The translations under genes and the position numbers were made by a program. 47,743 nt of DNA. It comes from Acidobacteriota bacterium. Its GTDB lineage: Bacteria; Acidobacteriota; Aminicenantia; JBFLYD01. Below the pieces are notes generated by a model. The model saw nothing but the letters and a program-made list of their open reading frames with translations. It searched no databases and was not told where the DNA came from. Each line of letters starts with the position of its first letter. The stretch's first letter is position 1. Below, one piece after another: positions 16,740-25,699 of this stretch. The stretch is taken from assembly GCA_040756905.1 (NCBI GenBank), contig JBFLYD010000038.1, forward strand, positions 1-47,743, read 5' to 3'.

Positions 16740-17837
16740 TCAGAAAATCTGATATTTCCTCATTCTTATATTTATGATTAAAGCGATTATTATGAAAGTC
16801 GAAAGAAGAGATGACCCTCCATAACTCAGAAGAGGAAGGGGGATTCCAACAATAGGAAATAATCCTATCAGCATTGAACAATTTATAAAAAATTGAAAAA
16901 TAATTATCGATGAAAGGGAAAAAGATAATAAAATTCCAGCTTTAGCCTTTGGTTCAAGGGATATCTTAAGAAACCTTAAAATAAACCAAAGATAAAGAGA
17001 AAATATAATTAATATTCCAAAAAATCCGAATTCTTCTGCAAGGACTGAAAGAATAAAATCTGTATGTTGAGCTGGAAGAAATTTAGATTGAGTCTGTGTT
17101 CCTTTTAAATACCCTTTCCCAAAAAATCCACTGGAGCCAATGGCTATTTTGGATTGGAGCAGATGATATCCCTCAGCCTTTGGATTGCTCTGGGGATAAA
17201 TAAATGTTTTTATTCTTGCTTTTTGATAATCTTTTAAAACAAATTCCCACATAAACACTCCCGAAAGAAGAATGATTATTATTAACAAAAACACAAGTTT
17301 TGCCTTTATTCCTTTAAGAAAAAATAAAGATATGAATCCTGGAAAAAATGTGAGAGCTGTTCCAAAATCTGGCTGCAACACTACAAATGAAACTGGTACT
17401 CCAATGATAATCCCAGCATAAAATAACTCTTTCAACCCAATCTTTTCTCCTACCTTATCCACAAAATATTTTGTCAATAAAATCACCGCAGCAATTTTTG
17501 CAAATTCTGCTGGTTGAACCTGAAATTGACCAAAATCGATCCAGCTTTTTGCTCCTGCAATTTTTTTCCCTTTTATTAATAGATACATCAGAGGGATAAT
17601 TGAAAATACATAAACAGGAAATGACCATTCAATTATCTTTTTGTAGTTTATCATGATTAAGACCAAAAAAATCACTAAACCCCCTAAAAACCATAGCATC
17701 TGCTTTATCAAGAATATTCTGGAAGTCTGATATGTACAGCTATAAATCATAGCCATACCTATCAGGCTTAAAACAATGGCAATGGAAAGTGTGAAATAAT
17801 CAATATTCTTTATTAATTCTTTGGTGTGCTGTCCCAT
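16740..17837 (-). CDS. rodA: Rod-shape peptidoglycan polymerase RodA (SEDS family)
   Basis: About 365 aa with some ten membrane segments and SEDS hallmarks: LQPDFGTALTFFP, KGTQTQSKFLPAQHTDFILS, VLAEEFGFFG and GIPLPLLSYGGSSLL near the C-terminus. With PBP2 it polymerises glycan strands along the cell side wall. I prefer the ATG at 17837 (MGQHTKELIKN) because GGAG at 17844-17847 sits 6 nt upstream; an upstream in-frame ATG at 17849 would add MEIF. This whole start region lies inside a degenerate copy of repeat R1, so the repeat seems to provide the ribosome site and start codon. It is preceded by mrdA and followed by the radical SAM gene. Confidence 0.95.
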   Translation of the reverse strand: MGQHTKELIKNIDYFTLSIAIVLSLIGMAMIYSCTYQTSRIFLIKQMLWFLGGLVIFLVLIMINYKKIIEWSFPVYVFSIIPLMYLLIKGKKIAGAKSWIDFGQFQVQPAEFAKIAAVILLTKYFVDKVGEKIGLKELFYAGIIIGVPVSFVVLQPDFGTALTFFPGFISLFFLKGIKAKLVFLLIIIILLSGVFMWEFVLKDYQKARIKTFIYPQSNPKAEGYHLLQSKIAIGSSGFFGKGYLKGTQTQSKFLPAQHTDFILSVLAEEFGFFGILIIFSLYLWFILRFLKISLEPKAKAGILLSFSLSSIIIFQFFINCSMLIGLFPIVGIPLPLLSYGGSSLLSTFIIIALIINIRMRKYQIF

Positions 17838-17876
17838 AAATATCTCCATAAATAATCGTTTTCTTTAGTGTGCATT
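17824..17876. repeat. Repeat R1, degenerate copy spanning mrdA end and rodA start
   Basis: It shares GTGTGCTGTCCCATAAATAT and the TAAATA core with the R1 copies at 20973, 21158 and 27755; the second arm (GTGTGCATTTC side) is decayed. Read on the minus strand it contains the last codons and stop of mrdA (GCACACTAA) and the Shine-Dalgarno plus ATG of rodA. Confidence 0.8.
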
Positions 17877-19679
17877 TCTTTTTGCCCCATTAAAATAAAA
17901 ATTCAGAATCTTTCCTGCAATCGGAGCTGCATTTTCTCCTCCCTTCCCAGCATGCTCTATTATTATTGCAATTGCAACTTCAGGATTATCTTTCGAAGCA
18001 AATCCTGTAAACCAGGAATGGGGAGTAATTCCTGTAGTAAATTCATTTTTATCCTTGATTATTTTTGAAACCACCTGGGTTGTTCCTGTCTTTCCACAAA
18101 CATCAAATCCAGAAAGCCTTGCTCTTGCTCCTGTACCAGAATCGTTTACTGAACCCCACATCCCATCTATTATGTATTCAAAATATTCTTTATCTATATC
18201 TATCTCCTTTGGGTTCTGTTCAAAATAAAACTTTTGAAATTTATTATTCTCATAATATCCTCTTGCAACATGAGGAACTATTTTTTTCCCCCTGTTCGCT
18301 ATTGCTGATACAAAATTTACTATTTGGATCGGCGTCGTAAGAATATATCCCTGACCGATGGAAATAGAAATTGTCTCTCCTGAATACCAGGGTTCTTCAA
18401 GATACTTCATTTTCCAGGAAGGGTCTGGAACCAATCCTGCCCTTTCGCCGGAAATATCAATTCCTGTGTATTCTCCAAGTCCAAATTTTTTTGCATATTT
18501 CTTGATTTTCTCAATACCCAATCTTTTTCCAGTTTTATAAAAATAAACATTACAGGAATGCTTTATTGCTTCATAGAGATTTAAACTCCCATGTCCCAAT
18601 TCCTTCCAGCAGCGAAAAACTTTGTTTCCAGATTGATAAGAGCCAGAACAGGATATCCTCTCATCAGGATTTATTACTTTTTCTTGAAGTCCTGCCAGAG
18701 CTATAAGCAACTTAAAGATTGAACCAGGAGAATATTGTCCCTGAATTACTCTATTATAAAAAGGATAGTTCTCATCGGAGATGAAATTTCTCCAATCGGC
18801 CTCTGAAAATTCTGAAACAAATAAATTAGGATTAAAACCAGGAGAAGAAGCCATTGCAAGGATTTCCCCATTTTTAGGATTAATTAAAACTATCCCGCCC
18901 TTTCTATTCTCTAAATACTTTTCCACTTCATTCTGTAGGTCTATGTCAATCGTAAGAACCAGATCATTCCCTTTTTCAGGCTCCTTTCTTTCCAGTTCTT
19001 CAATAATTTTTCCTTTTATATCAACAGCATAATCAACCCATCCATCTTTACCTCTTAAAATCTTATCATACTGTTTTTCTAACCCCATTTTTCCTGTAAA
19101 TGAGCCTGCTTTAATGTCTTTTGTTTTTGATATTTCCTCCGGGAATGCCTCTCCAATATATCCAAAGATATGAAAAGCAAGGGAGTTAAAAGGATAATTT
19201 CGAACCGGTTCTATTTGAAATTCTAATGGAAAAAATTCATCTTTTCTTGCTTCCAAAAAGCTCACCTTTTCAATTGGAATGTCTTTCTTTAAAACAAGCG
19301 GTAAATAATAAGGAGTCTTTCTTGAATTTAATATTCTATCAATAAAACTTTTTTTCCTGACTTCAAGAATGTTGGAAAGATTATCAATGTAATTGAATAA
19401 TTCTGACATTCTATCTCTATCGATTGTTAAATTAAAAGAGGGTCTATTATCCACGATAACTCTTCCATTCCTATCATAAATAAAGCCTCTTGAAGCCAGG
19501 ATATCCACCCTTCTTATTCTATTTATCTCCGCCAATTTCAGATAATTTTTATGGTCTACAATCTGAATCTTCCAGTAAAATATCAAAACAAACAATAAGG
19601 CAATGGAAACTATGTATTTTACAATGTTTATTCTCTTGAGCAAAGATGTCAAGTCTTCAGAATAATTTATTTTTTCCAT
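17865..19679 (-). CDS. mrdA: Penicillin-binding protein 2, elongasome transpeptidase
   Basis: A 604-aa class B penicillin-binding protein. One N-terminal membrane anchor spans about residues 20-38 and a dimerisation domain follows (RVDILASRGFIYDRNGRVI). The transpeptidase domain has the SxxK motif SIFK at 320-323, SCN at 375-377 and KTGT at 530-533, all intact. It crosslinks side-wall peptidoglycan with RodA and the MreBCD scaffold. The start overlaps the end of mreD by 13 nt. Its last residues (NAH) and stop are encoded by the arm of repeat R1, so the original C-terminus may have been trimmed or replaced there. Confidence 0.95.
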   Translation of the reverse strand: MEKINYSEDLTSLLKRINIVKYIVSIALLFVLIFYWKIQIVDHKNYLKLAEINRIRRVDILASRGFIYDRNGRVIVDNRPSFNLTIDRDRMSELFNYIDNLSNILEVRKKSFIDRILNSRKTPYYLPLVLKKDIPIEKVSFLEARKDEFFPLEFQIEPVRNYPFNSLAFHIFGYIGEAFPEEISKTKDIKAGSFTGKMGLEKQYDKILRGKDGWVDYAVDIKGKIIEELERKEPEKGNDLVLTIDIDLQNEVEKYLENRKGGIVLINPKNGEILAMASSPGFNPNLFVSEFSEADWRNFISDENYPFYNRVIQGQYSPGSIFKLLIALAGLQEKVINPDERISCSGSYQSGNKVFRCWKELGHGSLNLYEAIKHSCNVYFYKTGKRLGIEKIKKYAKKFGLGEYTGIDISGERAGLVPDPSWKMKYLEEPWYSGETISISIGQGYILTTPIQIVNFVSAIANRGKKIVPHVARGYYENNKFQKFYFEQNPKEIDIDKEYFEYIIDGMWGSVNDSGTGARARLSGFDVCGKTGTTQVVSKIIKDKNEFTTGITPHSWFTGFASKDNPEVAIAIIIEHAGKGGENAAPIAGKILNFYFNGAKRNAH

Positions 19680-20137
19680 TTCCCGATCAAATAAAAAACG
19701 AATCCCCCCAGAACTGCTGTTATAAAGGGTTGAAGCAACAATATCTTTCTTTCGGTCACACTGATTTTCAAATTTATCAAATGCAAAACGGACAGATAAA
19801 TAAGAAGTTCTGTTAAGACTCCAGTTAAAATTATTAAAAAATAGCTTAAATAATTCCTTGTAATTATCCTGGATGAAATTTTAGAGATTAGATAACCCAT
19901 AACTCCTTTTGAAAGCCCACTTACTCCTATTATTCCCGTTGAAAAGGAATCCTGAACTAATCCAGCTATTGTGCCAAGAGAAGTGCTTAGTATAGAATTT
20001 ATATTCATTGACCAGTGAACAACAAAAATAGAGAGGAAATTGACCAGAAAAAACAGGTTATAATTTAGTTTAGAGACAGAAGTTTGAAACACAGATGCCA
20101 AAAGTAATGTTAAACCTATATATATTATCCGTTTCAT
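19667..20137 (-). CDS. mreD: Rod shape-determining protein MreD
   Basis: A 156-aa, very hydrophobic protein with five or so membrane segments (for example IIYIGLTLLLASVFQTSVS at the N-terminus and the central LGTIAGLVQDSFSTGIIGVS, a typical MreD motif). It sits between mreC and mrdA with overlaps of 4 and 13 nt, the standard order. It links the MreB/MreC scaffold to the RodA-PBP2 synthase in the inner membrane. Sequence conservation of MreD is low, so the call rests strongly on position. Confidence 0.9.
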   Translation of the reverse strand: MKRIIYIGLTLLLASVFQTSVSKLNYNLFFLVNFLSIFVVHWSMNINSILSTSLGTIAGLVQDSFSTGIIGVSGLSKGVMGYLISKISSRIITRNYLSYFLIILTGVLTELLIYLSVLHLINLKISVTERKILLLQPFITAVLGGFVFYLIGKWKK

Positions 20138-20952
20138 TTAAAAATCACTAAAACTTCTTCGAGTTCTTCATAAACGAAATATGGCTTTACAGAAATTTTT
20201 TTAAACAATGAATTAGTGTTCTCAACCTTCACGACTCTTCCGATTTTTATTCCTTTTGGAAATATCATGTCATATCCAGAGGTTTCCACTTCTTCATTTT
20301 TTCCCATGGAATGGATATTCCTGATATAATTAAGAGAGCATTCATACGAACCAGTTCCTCCAAGAATTCCGATTATGTTTTTATCTTTTATCTTTGCTCC
20401 TACCGCTGAATTTTTGCTCGTGGCAAGCTGAACCTTTGAATAATTCTTTCCAATAGGCTCAATTGTTTTTCCAACCAGGTTTCCATTATAATCAATAACA
20501 CATTGATTTTTTTTTATTTTATCGTTTAAGCCTTTATTTATATAGATATTCTCAAAAGGATTTGAAGGATCTATCCCTATTGTCCTTGCTCTAACATATC
20601 CAGAGAAAATATTCTCTCCAGATAGATTGACGGCCTTTTCTGTCTTTATCTGTCTTATTTTTTCCTCAAGATCAAGATTTCTAAATTTTAATTTTAAATT
20701 TTCCTCCCTTAATCTCTTGTTTTCTTCATGAATTTTCTTTAACAGGAGATATTCATTCACAATTCCTCGGGTTTCAGAAATAAGCTCGTGAAATAGATTA
20801 TTAACTGGAGTAAAAATGGCAAAAATACTCTTCTCAAAAAAAGAAGCTCCGTTTCCTTTAGGAACCTGAATCGATATTAAAACTATATTTATCAATACAA
20901 TCAGTAAAAGAAAATAGCCATCTTTTACTCTTTTTTTAAAAAAAAGTTTCAT
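20134..20952 (-). CDS. mreC: Rod shape-determining protein MreC
   Basis: A 272-aa protein with an N-terminal membrane anchor (about residues 12-30), a coiled coil with LLLKKIHEENKRLREENLKL (about 70-95), and the beta-rich MreC domain. That domain includes ARTIGIDPSNPFENIYINKG, IDYNGNLVGKTIEPIGKNYS and VQLATSKNSAVGAKI. It is the periplasmic scaffold of the elongasome. A 4-nt overlap joins it to mreD. Unusually, mreB does not directly precede it: a 262-bp array of palindromic repeats separates the two. Confidence 0.94.
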   Translation of the reverse strand: MKLFFKKRVKDGYFLLLIVLINIVLISIQVPKGNGASFFEKSIFAIFTPVNNLFHELISETRGIVNEYLLLKKIHEENKRLREENLKLKFRNLDLEEKIRQIKTEKAVNLSGENIFSGYVRARTIGIDPSNPFENIYINKGLNDKIKKNQCVIDYNGNLVGKTIEPIGKNYSKVQLATSKNSAVGAKIKDKNIIGILGGTGSYECSLNYIRNIHSMGKNEEVETSGYDMIFPKGIKIGRVVKVENTNSLFKKISVKPYFVYEELEEVLVIFK

Positions 20953-20972
20953 TTTTAACTAATCAGGGATTG

Positions 20973-21024
20973 GTGTGCTGTCCATAAATATCTTGGTAAA
21001 TAAAGAATTTCTCCTAAAGCACAC
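20973..21024. repeat. Repeat R1, copy between mreB and mreC
   Basis: A 52-bp unit with terminal inverted arms GTGTGCT and AGCACAC and an AT-rich core containing ATAAATATCTT. A further hairpin follows at 21034-21054 (ATGGGGAAG, loop AGG, CTTCCCCAT), which is also seen in altered form after the R1 copy at 27755. Confidence 0.9.
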
Positions 21025-21065
21025 TGAAGGGGTATGGGGAAGAGGCTTCCCCATGTCTGGGGGGT

Positions 21066-21155
21066 GCTCAGCGAAGCGTCTAAGGAGATCTTTCTCCCAT
21101 AGGGAAAGTGTCATGTCACAATAATATAACGAAAGGTATTTAAGTGACATGACAC
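21066..21155. repeat. Repeat R3 with its conserved leader module
   Basis: The leader module (GCTCAGCGAAGCGTCTAAGG through ATAGGGAAAG, 21066-21107) is followed by a 48-bp palindrome with 12-bp arms GTGTCATGTCAC (21108-21119) and GTGACATGACAC (21144-21155). Near-identical module plus palindrome copies occur at 28187-28274 and, inverted, at 47573-47664. The open frame across this array is an artefact of the repeats. Confidence 0.9.
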
Positions 21156-21157
21156 TA

Positions 21158-21210
21158 GTGTGCTGTCCCATAAATATCTTCGTAAATAGAGAATTTTTCT
21201 TACAGCACAC
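21158..21210. repeat. Repeat R1, second copy between mreB and mreC
   Basis: A 53-bp unit with arms GTGTGCT (21158-21164) and AGCACAC (21204-21210). It ends 4 bp before the mreB stop and starts 2 bp after the R3 palindrome, so the array is R1, hairpin, R3, R1. Transcripts running from mreB to mreC would have to read through it. Confidence 0.9.
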
Positions 21211-21214
21211 TGAA

Positions 21215-22243
21215 TTAATCTAGTGCTATTCTCTTTAAAAATTCAATGTTCTCAAGCATTTTACCGCTTCCGATAACAACAGAAGCTAAAGGGTTATCTG
21301 CTATGAAAACTGGAAGGTGGGTCTCTTCCATTAATCTCTTATCAAGTCCTTTTAGAAGGGAGCCTCCTCCTGTGAGTATTATACCTCTATCTACAATATC
21401 AGCTGATAATTCAGGAGGTGTTTTTTCCAGTGCTATCTTAACAGCTTCAATTATTGCTTCCAGTGTGTCTTCCAGAGCCTCCCTAACCTCTTTATCATTA
21501 ATTACAACTGTCTTTGGAATTCCATCCCTGAGATCTCTTCCCTTTATTTCCATACTCATTTCTTCTTCTAATGGGTAGGCAGAGCCGATTTTAATCTTTA
21601 TCTGCTCAGCTGTCTTTTCTCCTATTAATAAATTGTATTTCTTTTTAACAAACTGAACTATTGCTTCATCCATTTCGTTGCCGGCAATTCTTATGGCTTT
21701 TGAAAATACAATTCCCCCTAAAGATATTACTGCTATATCAGTGGTGCCTCCTCCAATATCAACAATCATGCTTCCTACTGGTTCTGTTATTGGAAGGTCT
21801 GAGCCAATTGCAGCAGCCATAGCCTGATCAACGAGATATACTTCTGAGGCCTTTGCCTTAATAGCCGCATCCTTAACTGCTCTTCTTTCGACTTGAGTTA
21901 TTTCCGAAGGTATTCCAATAACTATTCTCGGTCTTATCCATTGATTTTTATTTCTTGCTTTCCTGATAAAATAATCCAGCATCCTTTCTGTAATCTCAAA
22001 ATCAGCTATAACCCCATCTTTTAAAGGCTTTATAGCTAAAATATTTGCAGGGGTTTTCCCCACCATCTCCTTTGCTTCATTTCCGACTGCCTCGATTTTT
22101 CCGTTATTTTTATTAATCGCTACAATCGATGGTTCATTGACGACGATGCCTTTTCCTTTTAAATATATGAGAGTATTGGCGGTTCCAAGATCAACAGCTA
22201 AATCACATGTTAATTTACTTATTAACCACTCAATGATTCCCAT
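21215..22243 (-). CDS. mreB: Rod shape-determining protein MreB (bacterial actin)
   Basis: A 342-aa actin-fold ATPase. Phosphate-1 loop DLGTANTLIYLKGKGIVVNE (about residues 17-36), phosphate-2 MIVDIGGGTTDIAVISLGG (about 158-176) and the adenosine motif ILTGGGSLLKGLD near the C-terminus are intact. The N-terminal IIEWLISKLTCDLA is amphipathic and should attach the filament to the membrane. It organises side-wall synthesis with mreC, mreD, mrdA and rodA downstream. The ribosome site is weak. 22244-22428 upstream is AT-rich with one short hairpin (ATCTCC/GGAGAT, 22397-22416). Confidence 0.96.
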   Translation of the reverse strand: MGIIEWLISKLTCDLAVDLGTANTLIYLKGKGIVVNEPSIVAINKNNGKIEAVGNEAKEMVGKTPANILAIKPLKDGVIADFEITERMLDYFIRKARNKNQWIRPRIVIGIPSEITQVERRAVKDAAIKAKASEVYLVDQAMAAAIGSDLPITEPVGSMIVDIGGGTTDIAVISLGGIVFSKAIRIAGNEMDEAIVQFVKKKYNLLIGEKTAEQIKIKIGSAYPLEEEMSMEIKGRDLRDGIPKTVVINDKEVREALEDTLEAIIEAVKIALEKTPPELSADIVDRGIILTGGGSLLKGLDKRLMEETHLPVFIADNPLASVVIGSGKMLENIEFLKRIALD

Positions 22244-22428
22244 TCATTTTCTCTTATAATAAAAATATAACTTTTTATTTCTAATCATAAAAGATACAAA
22301 ATGAATATACATAAAAAAAAATTAATTTTCAAATTTTTTAGAAATTAAACAGGAAGAGAGGAAGAAAATTGATTTATTTTAAACAAGAGGTCAATTATCT
22401 CCTGAGCGAAGGAGATGGCTAACCCTTA

Positions 22429-22896
22429 CTAAGAAATTATTATGTTTAAAAGGTCTTCTTCGATAGTTTTTTCTGGAGTTTCAATTATTCTACCTTTTTC
22501 TTTTCCATCGATGTAAACAATGAAAGTTGGAACTTTTAAGATGTTTTTATCTTTTATTAAATACTCTGGTTCTGTTTTTCCTCTTGATATTCCAAAATAT
22601 TTAACTTTAATCTTTTTATTGCTAACAAGATCAATTACTTTTATAAAGGAACATACATGTGTTTCACTATCAGGGCACCATGTGCCTAAAATGACCTCAA
22701 TAAGTATTTCTTTTTTTACATCCTTAAGTTGATTTACTATCTCTTGTTTTGGAACATATATCTCTGAAATTTCTTTCCAGAGTGGAAATAGATCAAAAAT
22801 TTCTTCTTTTGAAGTTTCTCCGATTATATCTTCCTGCGGAATTAAAAGGGAGAATAATATTAAAAAAATACCTATTTTAAAAAGGCAATATCTCAT
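22429..22896 (-). CDS. Exported thioredoxin-like protein with WCPDS site
   Basis: A 155-aa protein with an N-terminal signal sequence (LFKIGIFLILFSLLIPQ) and a thioredoxin-like fold. The redox position reads LGTWCPDSETHVC (about residues 71-83), so only the first Cys of the usual CxxC remains and Ser replaces the second. The KVPTFIVYIDGKEKGRI segment provides the cis-proline loop. Such WCxDS proteins in diderms are probably periplasmic and may not act as dithiol reductases. Its ATG overlaps the end of exbD by 4 nt, so it is translated with it. Confidence 0.75.
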   Translation of the reverse strand: MRYCLFKIGIFLILFSLLIPQEDIIGETSKEEIFDLFPLWKEISEIYVPKQEIVNQLKDVKKEILIEVILGTWCPDSETHVCSFIKVIDLVSNKKIKVKYFGISRGKTEPEYLIKDKNILKVPTFIVYIDGKEKGRIIETPEKTIEEDLLNIIIS

Positions 22897-23303
22897 TCCT
22901 GAAAAATTTCAGGAACAATTCCAAGTACTTCTATTCCAGCACCTTTTGCTATGTCTATTATCTTTATCACTTCTTTGTATGGAAGCCTTGAATCAGCTCT
23001 TATAAATATGGTTTTATCAGCTCTTGTGGCATATAACTCTTTCAAATACTGAGCTAAAGCTGCTCTTTGAATAGGTCTCTGGTTTACATCAATATTCAGA
23101 TCCTTTTTTAAGGTAAGAACAATCGTTGATGCTGGAACTGCTGTATCAGAACCTCCTGTTTCTGGAAGTTTAACATCGATTCCTTTCTGGACAAGAGGAG
23201 TTATAACCATAAAAATAATCAGAAGTACTAAGAGAATATCACAGAGAGGAACAACATTGGGTTCAGATTTAACTTTACTTGTAGAACCTACCTCCATTGC
23301 CAT
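22893..23303 (-). CDS. ExbD/TolR-type biopolymer transport protein
   Basis: A 136-aa protein with a short cytoplasmic N-terminus, one membrane helix (VPLCDILLVLLIIFMVITPL, containing the conserved proton-path Asp) and a periplasmic domain. Residues VDVKLPETG-like (GIDVKLPETGGSD) and FIRADSRLPYKEVIKIIDIA are typical. It normally works with ExbB/TolQ to harness proton flow for TonB- or Tol-type outer-membrane work. No ExbB is in the window, so the partner is elsewhere or upstream genes were rearranged. A GGAGG ribosome site is present. Confidence 0.9.
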   Translation of the reverse strand: MAMEVGSTSKVKSEPNVVPLCDILLVLLIIFMVITPLVQKGIDVKLPETGGSDTAVPASTIVLTLKKDLNIDVNQRPIQRAALAQYLKELYATRADKTIFIRADSRLPYKEVIKIIDIAKGAGIEVLGIVPEIFQE

Positions 23304-23353
23304 AAATAATTCCTCCTTTCAAATTGTCATTTTTTCAAAGTCTATCTATTTTG

Positions 23354-25699
23354 TCAATTATTTTTTCTAATCTTTTCCAGATGAGAAATTGCCTCTGATG
23401 CAGACTGAAACCTATCTTCTTTCCTTTTCTCCAAACATTTAAGAATGAAAAAATCAATTTCCTCCGGTACATCACTCCTTATCGAACTCGGTTTATCAGG
23501 CGGGTCAAAAATGTGTTTGTATAAAACATTATCTCCTGAAAACAATGGTTTTCCTGTGATCAGATGAAATAAAGTGGCACCTGATGAATAAATGTCCACT
23601 CTCCTATCAATTCCCTCTCCTCTTATCTGTTCTGGAGCCATGTAAAGAGGAGTTCCTGTTATCATCCCTGTCTCGCCTTTTTTATATTCTGATAGAATTA
23701 TTGCAAGACCAAAATCCATTACTTTGACCTGATTTTCTTTGGAAACCATAATATTCTGAGGTTTTATATCTCTATGGATTACATTTTTATTGTGAGCATA
23801 ATTAAGGGCATGGAATAAATTCAAAGATACGAAGAAAAACTCATCGAATGAGATGAAATTTTTTTCTTTCAATAATTCCTGCATGGTTTTCCCTTCAATA
23901 TATTCCATCGAGATAAAGTAATTTTCTTTAAACTTTCCTACATCGAATATTGTGACAATGTTTGGATGATTCAAAGCCGCCGCAGCTCTTGCCTCCAAAT
24001 AAAATCTCTCGATTGATCTTGAATCCTCAAGATTTTCTCTCTTGAGAATCTTGAGAGCTACAACTCTTTTCAACAGTAAATCCTCAGCCTTATATACTGT
24101 TCCCATCCCACCTTTTCCTATCCTTTGGATTATTCTATATCTTTCCTCTGTCTCTGGAGTCTCTATCAGTTCTTTAACTTCTATTGTTAAATTCATAAGA
24201 TTTTCTAATCTCTCCCTTACATCTTTAAAATTATAATCTTTATTAAGAATTTTCCGGTATAGCTCAATTGCAGTGTTATACTCTGACAATTTTTCACTGC
24301 AGATACCAAAGTGGTAAAAACTCTCTAAATTTTTTTCTGAAATTTCACTATTCTCTAAAATTTGTGTAAACCTTTCAAATGCTAATTTATATTCTTCTCT
24401 TTTAAAGAATATCTCAGCAATTAATCTCTGAGCTTCATCATAATTTTCATCGGTTGATTTAACCCGCTGAAAAAATTCAAGAGCTTTTTCTTCATCTCCT
24501 GTATTTAACGTTAACTTTCCTGCCTCGAAATAATTTCCAGCTTTTCCATACATCTCTTCAGCCTTTGCAAAATCTCTTAGCTCAGCATAAATTTTACCAG
24601 CGCTCTCAAATTCCTCGGCAAGTTCAAACATCTTGGCTGCCTTATGTTTTTCCCCGGCCTTAAAAAAATTCTCAGCTGCTTTTACATAATTTCCCAACAA
24701 CTTATACAATTCTCCTGATTTATGAAAATCGTTTGTAACTTCATAATCTTCAGCAGCCCTTACAAGATCTCCAGCCTCTTCAAAATGTTTAGCTGATTCT
24801 GAATAATTACCTTCCTCATAAAAATGCCTTGCTCTCATTAAATGGGACCTTTTTAATTCATCGGCTTTTTCATAACACTCAGCAGCTTTCAAAAACTTCT
24901 CTTTCTTTTCCCATAGTTCAGCTGCTTCCTTCCACATGTTTTTCCTTTCCAAAAGCTCTGCAAGCTCCTCATTTAATCTCTCTTTTTCTAAAAGAGAAAT
25001 CGCTTTCTTTACATTTCCAAGTTTTTCCCACGTTTTCGCTGCTTTTATCAGATGGACTTTCTCTGATTCATCCAAAATCTCTCCTAATTTTTGATTTTTT
25101 ATATGATAAAAATTTCTCTCATAATTCTCAGCGGCTTTTTCAAGCATCTGAGCTTTTTCATAATAAATTGCAGCATCTTCATAATTTTTAAGACTCTCAA
25201 ATATCTCTGCCACCTTTCTGAAATTCTTAATTTTAAGGAGCAAATCTAATGCCTCTTTATAAAACCTTCCTCTAATGTAAATCTCAGCTGATTCTTCAAA
25301 ATCAAGGGAAGTTTTTTCAGGTTTCAAAAGAACCATTGAAGCTGCCTTTGAATAATTCTCTGCCTTTAAATACATCTTTTTTGCTTCATAGTATTTTCCG
25401 AGTTTTTCATGCATCTTGGCACATGCATTAAAATTTTTTGCCTTTAAATAACATTCTGAGGCTTTCTCGTATCTTCCGATTTCCTCATATATCATCCCTG
25501 CTCCATAGAAATTTCCCAATTTTTCTAATCTTTTAGCTTCAGTTATTTTAGATGATGTATCAGTAGAAAAAATTCTAAAAAATATTCTCAAGAAAAGGGA
25601 AATAAATCTGATTAAAATTATAAGGAGAATGGCATAAATTGCATATTTTATGTAAATATTTTGTGAAATAAAATTAAATAACTTAGAAATATACTCCAT
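23354..25699 (-). CDS. TPR-repeat serine/threonine protein kinase with C-terminal kinase domain
   Basis: A 781-aa protein. It has one N-terminal membrane helix (YAIYAILLIILIRFISLFL), about a dozen degenerate TPR-like helical repeats (pattern F-Y-E-A-G-K-L-Y-E-K-A) through about residue 500, and a complete Hanks-type kinase domain from about 521 to the end. Kinase motifs are intact: GKGGMGTVYKAED glycine loop, VALK lysine (about 550), HRDIKPQN (catalytic Asp about 644), MDFGLA (Asp about 662) and TPLYMAPEQ. The order is the reverse of the usual bacterial kinase, which carries the kinase first and sensor domains last. It is upstream of exbD on the same strand; its targets are unknown. Confidence 0.92.
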   Translation of the reverse strand: MEYISKLFNFISQNIYIKYAIYAILLIILIRFISLFLRIFFRIFSTDTSSKITEAKRLEKLGNFYGAGMIYEEIGRYEKASECYLKAKNFNACAKMHEKLGKYYEAKKMYLKAENYSKAASMVLLKPEKTSLDFEESAEIYIRGRFYKEALDLLLKIKNFRKVAEIFESLKNYEDAAIYYEKAQMLEKAAENYERNFYHIKNQKLGEILDESEKVHLIKAAKTWEKLGNVKKAISLLEKERLNEELAELLERKNMWKEAAELWEKKEKFLKAAECYEKADELKRSHLMRARHFYEEGNYSESAKHFEEAGDLVRAAEDYEVTNDFHKSGELYKLLGNYVKAAENFFKAGEKHKAAKMFELAEEFESAGKIYAELRDFAKAEEMYGKAGNYFEAGKLTLNTGDEEKALEFFQRVKSTDENYDEAQRLIAEIFFKREEYKLAFERFTQILENSEISEKNLESFYHFGICSEKLSEYNTAIELYRKILNKDYNFKDVRERLENLMNLTIEVKELIETPETEERYRIIQRIGKGGMGTVYKAEDLLLKRVVALKILKRENLEDSRSIERFYLEARAAAALNHPNIVTIFDVGKFKENYFISMEYIEGKTMQELLKEKNFISFDEFFFVSLNLFHALNYAHNKNVIHRDIKPQNIMVSKENQVKVMDFGLAIILSEYKKGETGMITGTPLYMAPEQIRGEGIDRRVDIYSSGATLFHLITGKPLFSGDNVLYKHIFDPPDKPSSIRSDVPEEIDFFILKCLEKRKEDRFQSASEAISHLEKIRKNN

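Noticed and set aside
20959-21210. 83-codon open frame between mreB and mreC
   Set aside because: It is translated from the R1 and R3 palindromes; the same peptide pieces recur at other repeat copies.
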